Assembly: GCA_005793785.1 (NCBI GenBank)
Contig: SXPW01000153.1
Span: 1-20,337, forward strand
From: Actinomycetota bacterium
GTDB lineage: Bacteria; Actinomycetota; Acidimicrobiia; Acidimicrobiales; Ilumatobacteraceae
Reading direction: 5' to 3'
DNA: 20,337 nucleotides
Shown here: positions 1-7,078 of the stretch, piece after piece
Numbering within the stretch: position 1 is the first letter of the stretch
How the letters are laid out: each line of letters opens with the position of its first letter
The notes under the pieces: generated by a model
What the model saw: the letters and a program-made list of their open reading frames with translations, nothing else
The model's database searches: none
Told to the model about the DNA's origin: nothing
Made by a program: the position numbers and the translations under genes

Positions 1-110
1 CCATCGCCGTGCGACCCGACCTCATCGAACAACGCGGTGGGCTGAACGATGCAGAAAAGCGTCTGTTGGAAGAGTTCCCCGGCCTGCCGTATCCTGAAAG
101 TTCCCTATGA
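1..110 (+). CDS. trmD: tRNA (guanine-N1)-methyltransferase TrmD, C-terminal fragment
   Basis: Only the last 35 codons are present (frame from base 3, stop TGA at 108-110). The visible peptide contains RPDLIEQRGGLNDAEKRLL, which matches the C-terminal end of TrmD (in E. coli the same place reads RPDLLENLALTEEQARLL). TrmD methylates G37 of tRNAs from S-adenosylmethionine. The stop overlaps the start codon of rplS in an ATGA, so the two are probably translationally coupled. The trmD-rplS order is one of the best conserved in bacteria, which supports the call despite the short fragment. The rest of the gene lies outside the window. Confidence 0.85.
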   Translation, partial: IAVRPDLIEQRGGLNDAEKRLLEEFPGLPYPESSL

Positions 111-454
111 AACCCACAGACATCGTCGACCAGCAACACCTCCGCACCGACATTCCCAAGTTGCGCCCCGGCGACGAAGTGAAGGTCCACGTGCTCATCA
201 AAGAAGGCGACAAGGAGCGCGTCCAGGTGTTCCAGGGTGACGTCATCGCCATCGAGGGTTCGGGCATCTCCGAGAGTTACACCGTCCGCAAGAACAGTTA
301 CGGCGTCGGTGTCGAGCGCACCTTCCCCTTGCACACGCCATCGGTCGAAAAGGTCGAGGTGTTGCGCCACGGACAGGTCCGCCGCGCCAAGTTGGGCTTC
401 TTGCGCGACCGCGCGGGCAAGTCCGCGAAAATCCGCGAAAAGCGCGAAGACTAA
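107..454 (+). CDS. rplS: 50S ribosomal protein L19
   Basis: This 115-residue protein is full length for bacterial L19. It carries the family hallmarks: PGDEVKVHVLIKEGDKERVQ near residues 21-40, FQGDVIAIEG around 42-51, then a VRKNSYGVGVERTFPLH block at about 60-76, and the basic end RRAKLGFLRDRAGKSAKIRE. L19 sits at the 30S-50S interface of the ribosome. The ATG at 107 overlaps the trmD stop in ATGA, with only a weak purine stretch (GAAAG) upstream, as expected for coupled translation. The next gene begins about 50 bases downstream, with no lepB or rnhB between. Confidence 0.97.
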   Translation: MKPTDIVDQQHLRTDIPKLRPGDEVKVHVLIKEGDKERVQVFQGDVIAIEGSGISESYTVRKNSYGVGVERTFPLHTPSVEKVEVLRHGQVRRAKLGFLRDRAGKSAKIREKRED

Positions 455-504
455 GTTCGTCGCCCGCTTGCGTTCCGCTCGCACACAGTCATGTGGGGTC
501 GTTC

Positions 505-798
505 GTGAACACTGACGATCTCGAACAGTACGAAGCCGAACGCGAATTGCAGTTGGCCAACGAATACCAAGACGTGGTCAGCATGTTCAAGTACGCAGTC
601 GAGACCGATCGCCGGTTCTACCTGGCCAACACCGTCGACGTGCGGGTGCTCTCCGAGGGCCCGCGCCCACTGCTGGAGATCACGCTCACCGACGCATGGG
701 TATGGGACATGTACCGCAAGACCCGCCTCGTGCCCAAGGTGCGCGTGCTGAGTTTCAAGGATCTCAACATCGAAGAGTTGCCGAGCAGCAACATCTAG
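505..798 (+). CDS. DUF2469 family protein
   Basis: The product is a 97-residue acidic protein of unknown function. It matches the actinobacterial DUF2469 family (mycobacterial Rv2901c type): an N-terminal DDLEQYEAERELQL stretch, a VETDRRFYLANTV block, the strongly conserved DAWVWDMYRKTR, and VRVLSFKDLNIEEL at the end. I chose the GTG at 505 because it aligns with the family start; an in-frame GTG at 493 would add four residues (MGSF). A GGGG lies about six bases before 505 but is a poor ribosome binding site. The family is normally found between rnhB and yraN; here it follows rplS directly. No biochemical role is established. Confidence 0.9.
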   Translation: MNTDDLEQYEAERELQLANEYQDVVSMFKYAVETDRRFYLANTVDVRVLSEGPRPLLEITLTDAWVWDMYRKTRLVPKVRVLSFKDLNIEELPSSNI

Positions 799-1157
799 CC
801 GCCCGCGCGCGGGCGAATGCGGCGCGAGCCCGCTTCGCAGAAGATCTCGTCGCTGCGTGGTACGCGAGTCGGGGCTACACCATCGTCGCGCGCAACTGGC
901 GGTGTCCGCGTGGCGAACTCGACGTCGTCGCCTGGCGCGACGGCGTGCTCGTGGTGTGCGAGGTGAAGGCGCGCCGCAACGCCAACTTCGGTGATCCGTT
1001 CGAGTCCATCACGCCGCGCAAGGTGCTGCGACTGCGTCGGGCAACCGCCGCCTTCCTTGGCGCAGTGGGAATCGAAGTGCCACCCGTGCGCCACCTTCGC
1101 TTCGATGCGGCTGCCGTCGTGGGTGCCCGCGTGGAGGTTCGCGAAGCAGTTGCCTAG
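696..1157 (+). CDS. UPF0102 (YraN) family protein, start uncertain
   Basis: The C-terminal 115 or so residues match UPF0102, a small protein with a restriction-endonuclease-like fold: a helix (FAEDLVAAWYASRGY), then ARNWRCPRGELDVVAWRDG and VVCEVKARR, giving the expected E-D-ExK arrangement of a PD-(D/E)xK-like site. No function is firmly established for the family. The start is unusual. The family normally begins about ten residues before FAEDL, near 805, but the frame has no ATG, GTG or TTG there; the only available starts are ATG 696 and ATG 702. Either would overlap the preceding DUF2469 gene by about 100 bases and add a 34-residue arginine-rich lead. The stop is shared in a CTAG palindrome with the convergent SGNH gene. 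Confidence 0.8.
   Translation: MGMGHVPQDPPRAQGARAEFQGSQHRRVAEQQHLAARARANAARARFAEDLVAAWYASRGYTIVARNWRCPRGELDVVAWRDGVLVVCEVKARRNANFGDPFESITPRKVLRLRRATAAFLGAVGIEVPPVRHLRFDAAAVVGARVEVREAVA
1154..1157. other. CTAG palindrome holding both convergent stop codons
   Basis: The TAG of the UPF0102 gene (1155-1157, plus) and the TAG of the SGNH gene (1154-1156, minus) share this CTAG. There is no intergenic space, so no classical terminator fits between the two convergent units, and their mRNAs probably overlap at the 3' ends. Confidence 0.9.
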
Positions 1158-2011
1158 GCGGCGATGTCCAGTGCGCCGCCGTCGAGCGAGCGACGTTCGG
1201 GTCGACTCCACGCAGGGTTTGTGAGGCCGGGCGCGCCGTTGCGCTGGCGACGCTTTCGAATCGCGCGGATGACGTCCTTGGAAGTTTCCAGCACGAGCAG
1301 GTAACCGACACCGGGGAAGAGGTCCTTGCATCGCTTGAGGAACCAAGGCAGTCCCATGCGCATCATCCAGCGGACGTTCTCGCGTCGCGAGCGCGGTCGC
1401 ACGATCGGCGCCGTGACGTCGCGCACCTCGTGGCCGGAGTGGGCGAGCAAGTTGGCAAAGTGTTGGGCGAGCACGTGGTAGCCGAAACGGCTGGGGTGCA
1501 TGCGGTCGATGTGCCACATCGCCTTGTCGTAGGCGATGTTGATCTGTCGAACATCCAGGCATTTCGCACCCAGCAGGTTCGACACGTCGTCGATGATCTG
1601 GTTGAGGATCTCCACCCGTTGGTTCAACAACCGGGCGAGGCGCTTGGGCAGGCGGATCTTCTTGTTCGGGTCGTGCAGTTTCATCGTGAGCACGTCGATG
1701 CCCTTGTCGCGGAGCGAGGTGATGGTTCCGTACATCGACCAGTAGATGTCCGTGGGGTCGAAGTTCTGGCGCAGCACGTCGTTGCCGCCGGCAATCAACA
1801 CCACCACGTCGGGCTGGTGCTCGAGCGCCTTGGGGAGTTGCACCTCGAACACCTCGCGCATGCGTGCGCCTGGTCGGGAGTAGTTGAAGTACGACGAGAA
1901 GCCGACGAGTGCCTGGTGCAGGAACGTGCCGACGCCCTTGTGCGGATGCTGGTGATCCTCATCACCCACACCGAAACCGACGGAGTCGCCGAGCACCACC
2001 ATCGTGCGCAT
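1154..2011 (-). CDS. SGNH/GDSL-type hydrolase
   Basis: This 285-residue protein has the blocks of the SGNH hydrolase superfamily: GDSVGFGVG with the nucleophile Ser10, a Gly at about 48 in SRPGAR, GGND with Asn77, and DRMHPSRFG giving Asp169 and His172 of the catalytic triad. Family members are esterases, lipases or acyl-carbohydrate deacylases. There is no signal peptide, so it probably acts in the cytoplasm. After the catalytic domain, a basic tail of about 90 residues includes WMMRMGLPWFLKR and could touch the membrane. The start ATG lies two bases after the stop of the upstream GT4 gene, so it is the last gene of a three-gene unit. The substrate is unknown; a lipid or glycolipid acyl group would fit the neighbours. 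Confidence 0.85.
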   Translation of the reverse strand: MRTMVVLGDSVGFGVGDEDHQHPHKGVGTFLHQALVGFSSYFNYSRPGARMREVFEVQLPKALEHQPDVVVLIAGGNDVLRQNFDPTDIYWSMYGTITSLRDKGIDVLTMKLHDPNKKIRLPKRLARLLNQRVEILNQIIDDVSNLLGAKCLDVRQINIAYDKAMWHIDRMHPSRFGYHVLAQHFANLLAHSGHEVRDVTAPIVRPRSRRENVRWMMRMGLPWFLKRCKDLFPGVGYLLVLETSKDVIRAIRKRRQRNGAPGLTNPAWSRPERRSLDGGALDIAA

Positions 2012-2013
2012 CG

Positions 2014-3168
2014 TCAGGCCGCCTGCCGCCGTGGTTCGTTCGGCGTGGATGTATGCAGTTCCAACATTCGTTCGATGGTGCGCGACCACGGGAATTGTTC
2101 GGCACGACAGCGTGCGGCGAAACGTCGCGAGGCCTCCGTGGTGGCGAGCACTCGCTCGACGGCGTCGGCAAATGCCACAGCCGTGTCGTCGGCGATTTCA
2201 CCGACGGCCGCTCCGGCGGTATCCACGCCGAGCACCTCTCGCACCGCGCTGCTGGCGCTCGCCACGACGGGCGTACCCGAGGCGAGCGCCTCGAGAGCAG
2301 CGAGGCAAAACGTCTCGAGCGGACCCGGCGCGAGCACCACGTCGGCGGAGGCGAGCAATCGCGACAGGACATCGCGTTCGTGGACGAACCCGAGGAAGTC
2401 GATCGGATAGCCGGCCGCCTGACGTTCGAGTGCCTCGCGACTCGGACCGTCGCCGGCGATCACCAGTCGCACGCGCAGTCCGCGACGAATCAACTCGATG
2501 ACCGCATCGATGCTGCGGTCGACGCGCTTTTCGGGTGAGAGGCGGCCGCAATGCACGATGAGCGTGTCGGCGTCGCTGCGCAGCATGTTGGAGCGCAGTT
2601 CAGCGTCGAACTTTGCCGGGTGGAATTCCGCAAGGTCGACACCGAGGGGAATTCGCGTAATGTTGCGCACGCCGATGCGCTCGAATTCGCGGGCGGCGAA
2701 GGCGGTGGTCGCCACCACGTGATCGAATCGACGTGCCAGTCGCGCGTTCCACCAGTCGACGGGAGCCGAGGTGAGGAACGGCGCCCGCACGAAGGTTTCG
2801 CTCAGACCAGTGAGGGTTTCGTGACTGAACACCGCGCTGCGAATCGAATTCTCCTTCGCCCACTCACCAAGTGAGGTGAGCGTGAAGCGGTCCGACACTT
2901 CCAGCGCGTCGGGGCGGAACTCGTCGAGAATCCGTCGCACCCGGGCCACGTTCACGATCACCCGGTAGCCGCCGGTGCCGGCGAGAACCCGACCAGGAAT
3001 GGTGATGCGCAAGCCTGACTCGGTCCATTCGCGTTCGAAGTCGCGCCCGGGTACCACGTGCAGCACTTCATGACCTGCTTCGAGATAACCGTGGCCGAGT
3101 CGGTGCATCGTGGTGCGCAGACCGCCGCTGCGTTCTCCGTAGAAATTGGCGACGTGAGCGATGCGCAT
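2014..3168 (-). CDS. GT4-family glycosyltransferase
   Basis: This 384-residue retaining glycosyltransferase has the GT-B fold. The N-terminal Rossmann domain opens with MRIAHVANFYGERSGGLRT, where the GG loop binds the acceptor or phosphate. The C-terminal donor domain has HCGRLSPEKRVDRSI (about 206-220), VIAGDGPSREALE and the EX7E signature E285-T-F-C-L-A-A-L-E293. The start is set by this conserved opening and by an AGGA eight bases upstream; the longer open frame upstream is the shadow of mgtA. It begins eight bases after the mgtA stop. Donor and acceptor cannot be read from the sequence. Given mgtA and ugd nearby, a glucuronosyl- or mannosyltransferase in glycolipid synthesis is an attractive guess. 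Confidence 0.9.
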   Translation of the reverse strand: MRIAHVANFYGERSGGLRTTMHRLGHGYLEAGHEVLHVVPGRDFEREWTESGLRITIPGRVLAGTGGYRVIVNVARVRRILDEFRPDALEVSDRFTLTSLGEWAKENSIRSAVFSHETLTGLSETFVRAPFLTSAPVDWWNARLARRFDHVVATTAFAAREFERIGVRNITRIPLGVDLAEFHPAKFDAELRSNMLRSDADTLIVHCGRLSPEKRVDRSIDAVIELIRRGLRVRLVIAGDGPSREALERQAAGYPIDFLGFVHERDVLSRLLASADVVLAPGPLETFCLAALEALASGTPVVASASSAVREVLGVDTAGAAVGEIADDTAVAFADAVERVLATTEASRRFAARCRAEQFPWSRTIERMLELHTSTPNEPRRQAA

Positions 3169-3176
3169 CGATATTC

Positions 3177-4307
3177 CTACGCCGCGCTCGACATGACTCG
3201 GGTGGGGAAGTTGGGAAGTCCACTCGTCGCGTGGAAGTACTCGAGCAGTTGATCGTTCACCGAGGCCCACGTGCGGTGTTCGACGGAGCCGCGAGCCCGT
3301 TGCGCCAGGCGGGCGCGGGTGTCGTAGTCGAGCAGTCGCTCCACGCAGGAACGAAGTTGTGCGGTGTCGCCTGGTGCGAAGTGGAAGCCATTCATCTGAT
3401 CGGTGACGATGTCGAGCGGCCCGCCTTGTGCCGGTGCCACGCACGGCACGCCCGACGCGAGTGCTTCCTGCAGCGTTTGGCAGAAGGTTTCGTTCGCTCC
3501 GGTGTGCACGAACACATCGAAACTGGCGAAGTGCGCGGCCAGCGCCTCGCCGGAGAGGAAGCCGGGGAAGACGGCGTCGGGCATCAGGCGTGCGAGTCGC
3601 TCGCGCTGCGGACCGTCGCCGACGATCACCAGACGAATGCGCGGGTTGTCGGCGAGCACCGCTAGGTCCTCGACGCGCTTCTCGTGCGCGAGTCGCCCGA
3701 CGTAGCCGACGACGACGCGGCCGTCGGTGTTCCACGACGACCGCAGATCTTCGCTGCGCTTGTGCGGCGCAAACAACTCACCGTCGACGCCGCGGCGCCA
3801 CATGTGCACGTTGCCGATGCCGTGCGACTGCAACTCTTCGATCGCCGCCGACGACGGAGCCAACGTGAGGTCGGCTTGCTTGTGGATGTGACCGACCCAC
3901 CTCCACACGAGGTTGCCCGTCGGGGCGAGACCGTAGTGGGAGAGAAAGCCGGGGACATCGGTTTGATACACGGCCACCGTGGGGATCCCGAGTTGGCGAC
4001 ACACGCGTCCGGCGTAGGCGCCGAGCCCGAACGGGGCGGCCAAGTGCACGACGTCGGGGCGGAACGATTCGAGGGTGTCGCGCAACCGGGGACTGGGGAT
4101 GCCGAGTTCGAAATGGCGGTAGCGCGGCACCGACACGCTGCGGGCACGCACCACCGGGAACCGGCCGTAATGGTCGGGGCCATCCCCCGGGGCAATGACG
4201 ACCGCCTCGTGACCGGTCGGCTCGAGATGCTCGAGCAGACGGACCACCGAATTGGTCACGCCATTCACGCTCGGCAGGAAGCTCTCGGTCACGATGCCAA
4301 TTCGCAT
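3177..4307 (-). CDS. mgtA: MgtA-like GDP-mannose-dependent alpha-mannosyltransferase (GT4)
   Basis: This 376-residue GT-B enzyme closely resembles mycobacterial and corynebacterial MgtA (Rv0557 type). It opens with MRIGIVTESFLPSVNGVTNS and has PDVVHLAAPFGLG, the VAVYQTDVPGFLSHYGL block, GYVGRLAHEKRVEDL, VIVGDGPQRERL, the EX7E motif E273-E281 and AQGGPLDIV. MgtA of Corynebacterium glutamicum adds mannose to a glucuronosyl-diacylglycerol, the anchor of a lipomannan-like glycolipid. The start ATG is the conserved one, with GTGGA a few bases upstream; a longer in-frame extension is not conserved in the family. It is the first gene of the mgtA-GT4-SGNH unit and diverges from an MFS gene. Family identity is strong; the exact acceptor is inferred. 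Confidence 0.85.
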   Translation of the reverse strand: MRIGIVTESFLPSVNGVTNSVVRLLEHLEPTGHEAVVIAPGDGPDHYGRFPVVRARSVSVPRYRHFELGIPSPRLRDTLESFRPDVVHLAAPFGLGAYAGRVCRQLGIPTVAVYQTDVPGFLSHYGLAPTGNLVWRWVGHIHKQADLTLAPSSAAIEELQSHGIGNVHMWRRGVDGELFAPHKRSEDLRSSWNTDGRVVVGYVGRLAHEKRVEDLAVLADNPRIRLVIVGDGPQRERLARLMPDAVFPGFLSGEALAAHFASFDVFVHTGANETFCQTLQEALASGVPCVAPAQGGPLDIVTDQMNGFHFAPGDTAQLRSCVERLLDYDTRARLAQRARGSVEHRTWASVNDQLLEYFHATSGLPNFPTRVMSSAA

Positions 4308-4447
4308 GATTCCACTGTGAGGAGCGAACTTTGAGACTTTCTGAACGAACGGCAAGAACAAGGTGAACTTCCACATGGGGTGAATATTCAGGGATTGTTC
4401 ACCGAAACCCCCCGACTCGTTGGCATGCAATACGCCACGCTGAACCT
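4308..4447. promoter_or_regulatory. Divergent intergenic region with GTTCACC-type elements
   Basis: These 140 bases separate mgtA (minus) and the MFS gene (plus), so both promoters should lie here. Visible elements are GGTGAAT at 4379-4385 and TGTTCACCGAA at 4396-4406, which form an inverted pair GGTGAA-N13-TTCACC. A further GGTGAAC lies at 4362-4368. On the minus strand GTTC recurs every nine bases (cores at 4365-4368, 4356-4359 and 4347-4350, with another at 4343-4346). GTTCACC resembles the core repeat of the actinobacterial PHO box. I cannot place -10 and -35 boxes with confidence. Confidence 0.4.
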
Positions 4448-5881
4448 GTGGCGTCGGCCTCGGTGAACTTTCACATACTTCGCGACGAGGTGAAGGAACA
4501 CGTCCGTCGCCGCGACGTGCTCCGCCGGCGCGACTTCCGTACCGCCATGTGCGGACAGGTTTCGTCCCAGGTCGCCGACGCGATGACGTCACTGGGGCTC
4601 GCCCAGGTGCTCCTGTTCGACTTGAACCCGGGGGACACGACCGCCTCGTTCCTGCGGGGGCTGGTGCTGGCGGCATTCCCACTGCTCTTCGTCGGCCCCC
4701 TGGCTGGTTTCGTCGCCGACCGATTCGCTCGCCAGCACTTGTTGGTGAGCGGTCAGGTGTTGCGTGCGGTACTCACGATCGGTGCCATCATTGCCGCGAT
4801 CACGCAGCGACAACTCGTCGGGTTCGTCACCTTTGGTTTGCTGCTCCTCGTCACTCGGGTGTTGTACACGGTGCGCGCCACCGCCATTCCACGACTCGTG
4901 GAAAAACACCAGTTGGTCGCAGCGGATTCGCTCAGTCTCCTCCTCAGCATGATCGCCGGCTTCATCGGTGTCGCGATCGCCGCCGGTATCGAGCGGATCG
5001 ACGTGCGTATCGTCTTTGGCGTGGCGGTGCTCGTCCACCTGTTCTCCTCCTACTCGTACGGACGAGTCCGCACCGAGTTGGGTGGCGGTCGGGAATCCAC
5101 GCAACGTCGTGACTGGCGGGCGGCCGTGGCACAACTGCAAAACCACAAGGTGCGGTTCGCCATCGTCTCGAGCGGCGGCGGCAAGTTGTTGCTCGGCGTC
5201 GCTTACGCGTGCGTTGCACTCGTGATCGACTCCCGCTTCGCCATCGAAGCATCCGGTTACGCGGCGGTCTTCGGCGTGGCAGGTGCGGGTACGTTCCTCG
5301 GCACGCTCACCGCGGAGTGGATCATCGAGCGCGTGCCGCGCAAGTCGGTGTCGATCCTCGCTGCGGCGGTGTCGGCGGTCGCCATCGGCGGCATCCTCGC
5401 AGTCGATTCGTTCGTCATGGCCATGGCGGCGATCGTCGTCGCGTCGTTCGCTTTCCAGAACGTTCGTGTGTGCAGCGACGCCGCAGTGCAGTCCAGCGTG
5501 GATTCGGCGTCGCTCGGCCGGGTGTTCGCCGCCTACGACGTGGTGTACAACATGTCGTTCGTCGTCGGTGCGGCGGGCGCGCTCGCGGTGGGAATCGATG
5601 CCGGCTACGGCGCCGTGCTCGGCGCGTGTTGCCTTGGTTACGCGGCGTTGGCGCTGGCGCTGCTGTTCAGCGGATCGGGAGAACTACGACCAACGGTCAC
5701 CAATCGCAGGCCCGCCGAGGTCCACTCGTTGATGTCGAGCACGTTCCTCGTATCGAACACCACGTCACCGCTCATGGCTGCGGCCACGAGCGACGGGTCG
5801 GTGGCGGCGAACTCGGGCCACTCCGTGAGTACGACCAGTGCGTCGACTCCGAAGCACGCGCCGATCGAAGTCTCGGCGTAG
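4448..5881 (+). CDS. MFS transporter (DHA3/EntS-like exporter)
   Basis: This 477-residue hydrophobic protein resembles DHA3-type major facilitator exporters. A cytoplasmic N-terminus ends in RRDFRTAMCGQVSSQVADAM, followed by many membrane helices. The loop GFVADRFARQHLL (residues about 86-98) is the MFS motif A, and RAVLTIGA and ATAIPRLVEKHQLVAADSL are typical of the family. The membrane part ends near residue 405. The last 73 or so residues are Ser/Thr/Ala-rich and are encoded opposite the 3' end of ugd, so they may carry no family-conserved sequence. The start is GTG 4448; GTG 4463 is an alternative and neither has a good ribosome binding site. The substrate is unknown; a lipid or small amphiphile export role is conjecture. 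Confidence 0.85.
   Translation: MASASVNFHILRDEVKEHVRRRDVLRRRDFRTAMCGQVSSQVADAMTSLGLAQVLLFDLNPGDTTASFLRGLVLAAFPLLFVGPLAGFVADRFARQHLLVSGQVLRAVLTIGAIIAAITQRQLVGFVTFGLLLLVTRVLYTVRATAIPRLVEKHQLVAADSLSLLLSMIAGFIGVAIAAGIERIDVRIVFGVAVLVHLFSSYSYGRVRTELGGGRESTQRRDWRAAVAQLQNHKVRFAIVSSGGGKLLLGVAYACVALVIDSRFAIEASGYAAVFGVAGAGTFLGTLTAEWIIERVPRKSVSILAAAVSAVAIGGILAVDSFVMAMAAIVVASFAFQNVRVCSDAAVQSSVDSASLGRVFAAYDVVYNMSFVVGAAGALAVGIDAGYGAVLGACCLGYAALALALLFSGSGELRPTVTNRRPAEVHSLMSSTFLVSNTTSPLMAAATSDGSVAANSGHSVSTTSASTPKHAPIEVSA
5638..5881. other. 244-bp convergent coding overlap of the MFS and ugd genes
   Basis: The MFS reading frame (plus) stays open to 5881, while ugd (minus) ends at 5638. Here the ugd strand encodes a conserved part of the enzyme (from about residue 370, including VVLTEWPEFA and VFDTRNVLD). 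The plus strand encodes only a low-complexity tail. The conserved coding constraint therefore lies on the minus strand. Confidence 0.85.
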
Positions 5882-6990
5882 GCGAAACCGAGTTGCGACA
5901 CCGCGGCGGCACCGACCGCCGGATCGAACGCCGTCACATCTGCGCCTGCAGCGACGAGTCGTTTGCACACCTCGAGGCTGGGGGAGTCGCGTAGGTCGTT
6001 GGTGCCGGCCTTGAATGCCAGACCCCACACGGCAATTCGACGGCCCTGCACCGAGCCGTCGAGATGATCGGCCAGTCGGCGCACCACACGGTCGAATTGT
6101 GCTTCGTTGCTGCGAACGGTGCTCTCGAGTTGGGTGAATGGTTCGCCCAGTTGACGCGCGACGTAGGCGAGTGCACGAGTGTCCTTGGGTAGGCACGAAC
6201 CACCCCATCCGGGTCCCGCTGCGAGGAACTTCGGTCCGATGCGCGGATCGAGACCGACCACCTGCATCATCTGGTGCACGTCGGCACCGGCGGCTTCGCA
6301 GATGTTGGCCATCGCGTTCACGAAACTGAGTCGCGTGGCGAGGAACGCGTTCGCCGCGTGTTTCGTCAATTCCGAAGTGGCGATGTCGGTGACGATGACC
6401 GGTACACCGAACACGTCGTACAACTCGCCGAGCCGGCGACGCACCACGGGCTCGCTGGCCCCGATGAGGATTCGGTCGGGGTGGAAGAAGTCGCGTACGG
6501 CGCTGCCCTCGCGCAGGAACTCGGGAGTCGACGCCACGTGGACGTCGCGGCGTCCGACGATGTTGCGCAGACGATCGGCCGTTCCGACCGGCACGGTCGA
6601 GCGGGTGACGATGATGGTGCCCGGTCGGACCAGGGGACCGATGTCGGCGACCACCGACTCCACGAACGTGAGGTCGGCCGAACCATCCTCGGCTTGTGGC
6701 GTCGGCACGCAGATGAACACGATCGATGCGTCGCCCGCGGCACGCTGCGCATGGTCGACGAAGGACAGTCGCCGAGTCTTCAGTCCGCGGCGGACCAGGT
6801 CCTCGAGATCGGGTTCATGCAGATCCACTTGCCCAGCCGCCAGGCGGGCGAGTTTGGTGGGGTTGGTTTCGGCACACGTCACTTCGTAGCCGAGGTCGGC
6901 GAAACCGGCGGCAGTCGGGAGTCCGATGTAGCCGGCACCGATGACCGCCAGTCGTTCGGGTCGACGCAGACGATTGTCCGTTGGCGACAT
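5638..6990 (-). CDS. ugd: UDP-glucose 6-dehydrogenase (nucleotide-sugar dehydrogenase)
   Basis: This 450-residue enzyme oxidises UDP-glucose to UDP-glucuronate with two NAD+. It shows the N-terminal Rossmann motif GAGYIG (18-23), FICVPTPQ, RSTVPVGT (130-137), TPEFLREG (155-162), ELTKHAANAFLA with Lys210, GPGWGGSCLPKD with catalytic Cys266, and AFKAGTNDLRDSPS in the C-terminal UDP-binding domain. The length is normal. An AAGGGTC lies just upstream of the ATG. A closely related UDP-N-acetyl-mannosaminuronate dehydrogenase is the main alternative, but the motif set and length favour UDP-glucose. It stands alone between the C-P lyase operon end and the MFS gene. UDP-glucuronate could feed glycolipid or capsule synthesis by the nearby glycosyltransferases. 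Confidence 0.92.
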   Translation of the reverse strand: MSPTDNRLRRPERLAVIGAGYIGLPTAAGFADLGYEVTCAETNPTKLARLAAGQVDLHEPDLEDLVRRGLKTRRLSFVDHAQRAAGDASIVFICVPTPQAEDGSADLTFVESVVADIGPLVRPGTIIVTRSTVPVGTADRLRNIVGRRDVHVASTPEFLREGSAVRDFFHPDRILIGASEPVVRRRLGELYDVFGVPVIVTDIATSELTKHAANAFLATRLSFVNAMANICEAAGADVHQMMQVVGLDPRIGPKFLAAGPGWGGSCLPKDTRALAYVARQLGEPFTQLESTVRSNEAQFDRVVRRLADHLDGSVQGRRIAVWGLAFKAGTNDLRDSPSLEVCKRLVAAGADVTAFDPAVGAAAVSQLGFAYAETSIGACFGVDALVVLTEWPEFAATDPSLVAAAMSGDVVFDTRNVLDINEWTSAGLRLVTVGRSSPDPLNSSASANAA

Positions 6991-7046
6991 GACCCTTACA
7001 GCGTGACGACAGCGACGCTCCCTGGCGGAAACGTGTCGTCAACCAC

Positions 7047-7078
7047 GGGTGACGAGAGAGTGAATTCTCCGTCATCCC
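7047..7078 (-). terminator. Hairpin at the end of the C-P lyase operon
   Basis: GGG-TGACG-A-GAGA pairs with TCTC-CGTCA-T-CCC around the six-base loop GTGAAT, giving about 12 base pairs with one bulge on each arm. It overlaps the stop codon (7072-7074) of the last operon gene. There is no U-tract after it on either strand, so it is not a textbook intrinsic terminator. It may stabilise the 3' end or act as one of the U-poor terminators proposed for actinobacteria. Confidence 0.4.

Noticed and set aside
3168..3735. N-terminal extension of the GT4 frame by 189 residues
   Set aside because: The extension is the out-of-frame reading of mgtA. The conserved opening MRIAHVANFY with AGGA upstream sets the true start at 3168.
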